From Deinobacterium chartae (lineage in GTDB: Bacteria > Deinococcota > Deinococci > Deinococcales > Deinococcaceae): a DNA stretch of 64,000 nucleotides. Shown piece by piece: positions 61,901 to 64,000 of the stretch. The first letter of the stretch is position 1, and every line of letters starts with the position of its first letter. The notes beneath the pieces were generated by a model. That model saw nothing but the letters and a program-made list of their open reading frames with translations. It ran no database searches and was not told the DNA's origin. The position numbers and the translations under genes are program-made. The stretch is taken from positions 62,001-126,000 of the forward strand of contig NZ_JACHHG010000002.1 in assembly GCF_014202645.1 (NCBI RefSeq), written 5' to 3'.

Positions 61901-62159
61901 AGACGGCCTGCCCCAGGCCCCATACGGCCAAGCCCCATCCGATGGCTTTCCAGCCGGTGTGCCTACGGCTGCGGGCCGTACGGAAGGCCAGCAGGGCCGC
62001 CGCCGCGAACACCGGCAGTAACACCAGGGCACCGATCACCTGACGTTCCTGGGGCTGTAGAGGTACGGCCCAGCTCCACAGCAGATGAGCACCGGCCAGG
62101 GTCAACAGGACCATTAGCAAGACGCGGTCGGTCGGGTTGGATCGGGAAAGGACAGGCAC
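58959..62159 (-). CDS. Membrane PAS-GAF-GGDEF-EAL cyclic-di-GMP protein
   Basis: 1066 residues. About nine N-terminal membrane spans (15-330), a PAS domain (about 355-470, PDGTIVYASPSLETLLGY), a GAF domain (about 490-640), GGDEF (RVGGDEFVL, about 714-718) and EAL (GFEALLRW, about 841). The GGDEF active site is intact. The EAL domain keeps EALLRW, DDFGTGYSSL and EGIETEAQ, so phosphodiesterase activity is also likely. It would set c-di-GMP levels in response to a membrane or cytosolic signal. GTG start after CTGGAG. Confidence 0.94.
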   Translation of the reverse strand: MPVLSRSNPTDRVLLMVLLTLAGAHLLWSWAVPLQPQERQVIGALVLLPVFAAAALLAFRTARSRRHTGWKAIGWGLAVWGLGQAVYSYYVLRFGAEPFLSPALLGFVAIGPCFAVGILQLYRVRCTSPAGIRTALDVGIMVVAAALWLGCLNSERIALTYATDPLTRAGILAYVFNDLALLALLLLLSLQRPRHLPVGALLSLAGGVILMIWADLLYALLSTGTYWSGGVLDSLWVWGAALVGLAAYQSSRSTGLAVLPGTNRVLQSTRFVLRLLPYVSVVACLVACMVYRQGLLGDAALAATALVIAGLLVRQALTLLENARLIRRLRHTIRDKALTRAALKEREKTYGLLAEHASDLVTLHAPDGTIVYASPSLETLLGYAPSELVGQSAYVLVHPDDLETLRTTLRLLKDEATCTYRMRHRQGHDVWLETRIRPIHDPRSGRVREVQCASRDVTAHRRSEAIEQERLQLLERIARNEPLEELLEALCALIAHEFPGAMSALRRLEGNTLVHVASHGLPEALHRAWARLTIGGSAGVSGAAVADRQSVLVHDLQPLASWNELYRLGFEHGIRAAWALPLFSGSQQVLGTMTVYFPEQKNLLRRELERFQMVAQLAALAIEHHDLRSRLNFHATHDALTGLPNRTLLSPTLEEALRRADHGLGGLAVLFVDLDRFKTINDSLGHAVGDELLRSVAHRLRACVSVEDTVARVGGDEFVLILPGCAEREQVERAARRVIHALTEPLIVQGHELRVTASVGVSLYPRDGRSAESLIRRADMAMYRAKREGKNDFRFFELRMNEDLIERRELESELRLALERGDFLLHYQPQVDLSGRKLRGFEALLRWPHARMGWISPMRFIPVAEETGLIVELGEWVIREAVRQIAAWRAAGLDPLPVAVNVSALHFANGRLVESVRAALEEYGVPGQLLEVEITEGAFLEDPEACARQLEALRALGVSAAVDDFGTGYSSLAYLRQLPVVGLKIDRSFVGSMDSGGEVLVRSIISLAHAMNLWVVAEGIETEAQLGALRALGSNYGQGFLFSRPVGAVEVEAHLARGPVALEVLL

Positions 62160-62248
62160 ACAGGCTCCAGAGGTTTGCAGATGATCTTGGCACGACGCGT
62201 CACCAGGCTGTCCAGCCCAGGCGGGCAGCGTTCCCGATACCGCTCGTG

Positions 62249-62278
62249 ATTATATTTTTAACTCTACACAACCGCCAA
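62249..62278 (-). promoter_or_regulatory. Sigma-70 promoter of the GGDEF-EAL gene
   Basis: Minus strand TTGGCG (62273-62278), 18-base spacer, TATAAT (62249-62254), giving a leader of about 80 bases. The rest of 62160-62449 shows no gene. Confidence 0.6.
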
Positions 62279-62449
62279 CGGTTTGGTGAACAGCGATATG
62301 AAACACGGTCGCAGCGTCTTCAGCAGCCAGCCCCCCATCTCCTGTCCCGCGTGCGGCTGCCCGCACGGTATGAGCGCGTTGCTGGTCTTCGTTCCCCTGG
62401 GCCCGGCGAACTCCGCGGCCCGCCCGGTCCATTCCCTCCCTGACCAAAC

Positions 62450-63283
62450 CTACTCGGCTCCCGCGCGCACCTCGAGCTCGGGGTGGCTGGCCCAATCGCT
62501 GAAACTGCCTGCGTACAGCCGGGCAGAAATTCCCAGCTCATCCAAAACGGCCAGGTTGTGTGCGGCGGTGACACCCGAGCCACAGTACACGATGCGGTCC
62601 CGGTAATCCTCGAGGTCGGCGAAACGCGCGCGCAACGTAGCCTCGCTGCGGAAACGGCCCGCCTCGAGGTTCGCAGCGAAGGGCCGGTTAATGGCCCCCG
62701 GAATGTGTCCGGCGCGCGGGTCGATCGGTTCGACCTCGCCGCGGTAGCGCTCCGGGGCGCGCGCGTCGATCAGGGCAACCTGGGGGTCGTGGCCTGCCGC
62801 GCGGACCTCCTCGAGGCTAGCGAGCAGTTCGGGGCGCGGGCGCGCGACAAAGCGGGCCGGGGCGGGCGTAGGAATGTCGGTGGTCAGGGCGTACCCGGCC
62901 TGCTGCCAGGCGGGCAGCCCGCCGTCGAGCAGGCGCACGCGGTCGTGCCCCAGGTAGCGCAGCAGCCACCACGCCCGCGCAGCAAAAGATCCGCCGCTGG
63001 CGTCGTAGACCACCACGTCGCTGCACTCGGAGACCCCGAGTTCGCCCAAGCGGACCGCCAAGCGCTCCGGGTCGGGCAGCGGGTGGCGACCGCCGTGGAC
63101 TCCCCGGGGACCGGAAAGGTCCGTCTCGAGGTCCAGAAACTGCGCGCCGGGCAGGTGACCCTCGAGGTAGCTGCGGCGACCCAGGCCGTGGTCCATCAGG
63201 TCGGCGCGCACATCGAAGATGCGCAGGTCAGGGTCCTCGAGGCGGGCATGCAGGTCCTGCGGGGAGATCCAGTTTTTGGCCAT
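62450..63283 (-). CDS. Two-domain rhodanese (thiosulfate/3-mercaptopyruvate sulfurtransferase)
   Basis: 277 residues. Moves sulfane sulfur to a thiophilic acceptor. Inactive N-domain (FDVRADLMDHGLGRRSYLEG, YDASGGSFAARAWWLLRYLG) and catalytic C-domain with Cys-234 in YCGSGVTA, which fits thiosulfate/3-mercaptopyruvate enzymes. ATG start in a leaderless layout. Confidence 0.93.
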   Translation of the reverse strand: MAKNWISPQDLHARLEDPDLRIFDVRADLMDHGLGRRSYLEGHLPGAQFLDLETDLSGPRGVHGGRHPLPDPERLAVRLGELGVSECSDVVVYDASGGSFAARAWWLLRYLGHDRVRLLDGGLPAWQQAGYALTTDIPTPAPARFVARPRPELLASLEEVRAAGHDPQVALIDARAPERYRGEVEPIDPRAGHIPGAINRPFAANLEAGRFRSEATLRARFADLEDYRDRIVYCGSGVTAAHNLAVLDELGISARLYAGSFSDWASHPELEVRAGAE

Positions 63284-63288
63284 AGGGC

Positions 63289-63294
63289 AGTATA
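63289..63294 (-). promoter_or_regulatory. -10 box, leaderless, for the rhodanese gene
   Basis: TATACT on the minus strand, 5 bases before the ATG at 63283. Confidence 0.5.
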
Positions 63295-63537
63295 TATAAT
63301 ATTTTACCCGCTCCTGGAAGCATGCTTTTGAAACTTTCAGCCGCAGCCGTCATATTTCTCCGGGCCTGGCGTTCAGACCCGGCTTGACCGGACAGATCCG
63401 TTCCTCTTGCTGGCTGCGGGCGCGCCGAGAATGACTATAAATCGCATGGCCTGATCCACATTCCGTTTCGCCTTCCCATCTTCTTTGGCAACTTAATGAA
63501 AAGTTGCGTTCGTTGTCTTAAAGCGGTGGATCCGCTC

Positions 63538-63567
63538 TTGAACCCGCCACGGTTTCCGAGCTATACT
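63538..63567 (+). promoter_or_regulatory. Promoter of the thi operon
   Basis: TTGAAC (63538-63543), 18-base spacer, TATACT (63562-63567), placing the start of transcription just before the riboswitch. Two small hairpins lie upstream (GCAACTT/AAGTTGC 63488-63507; AGCGG/CCGCT 63522-63536). 63295-63480 shows nothing I can name. Confidence 0.7.
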
Positions 63568-63575
63568 CCTTTCGC

Positions 63576-63660
63576 GTCGCCGGGGGTGCCCTTGTGCACA
63601 AGGGCTGAGAGATACCCCAGGAACCTGATCCAGTTCGTACTGGCGTAGGGAGAGCGGCCC
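63576..63660 (+). ncRNA. TPP riboswitch (THI element) aptamer
   Basis: Contains the conserved thi-box cores GGGGTGCCC, GGGCTGAGAGATACCCC, GAACCTGATCCAGTTCGTAC and TGGCGTAGGGA in order. Binds thiamine pyrophosphate and lowers expression of the downstream thiamine uptake gene. Confidence 0.95.
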
Positions 63661-63668
63661 TGTGGTCG

Positions 63669-63701
63669 CCCCTTTTCCTTTGACGCGAAAGGGGATTTTT
63701 T
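63669..63701 (+). terminator. Riboswitch expression platform: hairpin overlapping the ribosome site
   Basis: CCCCTTT (63669-63675) pairs with AAAGGGG (63688-63694), followed by ATTTTTT. The 3' arm is also the ribosome-binding site, 8 bases before the ATG, so the hairpin could terminate transcription and hide the ribosome site. Confidence 0.75.
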
Positions 63702-63702
63702 C

Positions 63703-64000
63703 ATGCGCAAACTGTTCGTTTCGCTGCTGCTCGCGGCTGCAGCCACCTCGGCCCAGGCGGCCACGCAGCTCACCGTCATCACCCACGACTCCTTCTCGCT
63801 CGACAAGAAGCTGGTTGCGGCCTTCGAAAAGGCCAACAACGTCCGGGTACGCTTCATCAAGGGCGGCGACACCGGGGAGATGCTCAACAAGCTGATCCTC
63901 TCCAGGAAAGCTCCGCTGGCCGACGTGGTGTACGGCATCGACAACACCCTGCAGTCGCGGGCCTTCGCGGCCGACCTGCTCGAGCCTTACCCCACCAAGG
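63703..64000 (+). CDS. thiB: Thiamine ABC transporter substrate-binding protein, 3' truncated
   Basis: First 99 codons of a periplasmic thiamine/TPP receptor. Signal peptide [18 protein letters not shown], then [22 protein letters not shown] and [27 protein letters not shown], typical of ThiB/TbpA. TPP-riboswitch control supports the assignment. The gene runs off the window. Confidence 0.92.
   Translation, partial: MRKLFVSLLLAAAATSAQAATQLTVITHDSFSLDKKLVAAFEKANNVRVRFIKGGDTGEMLNKLILSRKAPLADVVYGIDNTLQSRAFAADLLEPYPTK

Overview
The window is GC-rich bacterial DNA that looks like a Deinococcus relative (phylum Deinococcota). This is inferred from the gene set, from many genes whose start codon lies only 5-8 bases after a TANNNT -10 box (the leaderless-mRNA layout described in Deinococcus), and from GTG/TTG starts and ATGA/GTGA gene overlaps. 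The hexamer CTCGAG is conspicuously frequent. No rRNA, tRNA, CRISPR array or transposase was seen.

Layout. 1-0.8 kb: 3' end of a 2-oxoacid dehydrogenase E2 gene. 0.9-12.9 kb: a divergent peptide and amino-acid utilisation locus. Its minus arm is M24 peptidase, dipeptide-type binding protein, two permeases, an XRE-cupin regulator and an M29 aminopeptidase. Its plus arm is two M24 peptidases, a class V aminotransferase, an FAD amine oxidase and a DUF3830 protein. The two divergent promoters carry matching 17-bp dyads placed exactly 3 bases upstream of each -35 box. 13-17.3 kb: S41 protease and SNF2 helicase. 17.3-19.2 kb: a sharply AT-rich island with a frameshifted DGQHR (DndB-like) gene and an unknown partner. 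19.2-25.7 kb: APH(3')-like kinase, then a sigma-E/anti-sigma/RseB module with a sigma-E-type promoter, followed by DUF1800, DUF1501, a c-heme protein and two small exported proteins. 25.7-32.8 kb: aminotransferase, double GNAT, three tandem YbjN-like paralogues and mfd.

33-42 kb: housekeeping genes: rpe-comB, an SdpR/SdpI-like operon with a hydrolase, rpiA-bcp facing deoC-maf-mreC, then mreD and mrdA. 42.5-46.5 kb: potABCD polyamine uptake operon. 46.5-50.9 kb: rlmG, rnhA, HU, a DUF4870 membrane protein, a RIO kinase and a LmbE-like deacetylase. 51-56.4 kb: an AddA-like helicase-nuclease without AddB, a SRPBCC protein, a LolD-like ATPase, a phytanoyl-CoA dioxygenase-like protein and a small protein.

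56.4-57.6 kb: trpS preceded by a 15-codon leader peptide with tandem Trp codons and mutually exclusive hairpins, a textbook attenuator. 57.8-63.3 kb: second M29 peptidase, a membrane PAS-GAF-GGDEF-EAL protein and a rhodanese. 63.5-64 kb: a TPP riboswitch upstream of the start of thiB, cut by the window end.

Strongest candidates for undescribed biology are the trpS attenuator that appears to sit on a leaderless transcript, the AT-rich DGQHR cassette, and the symmetric operator pair controlling the peptide locus.
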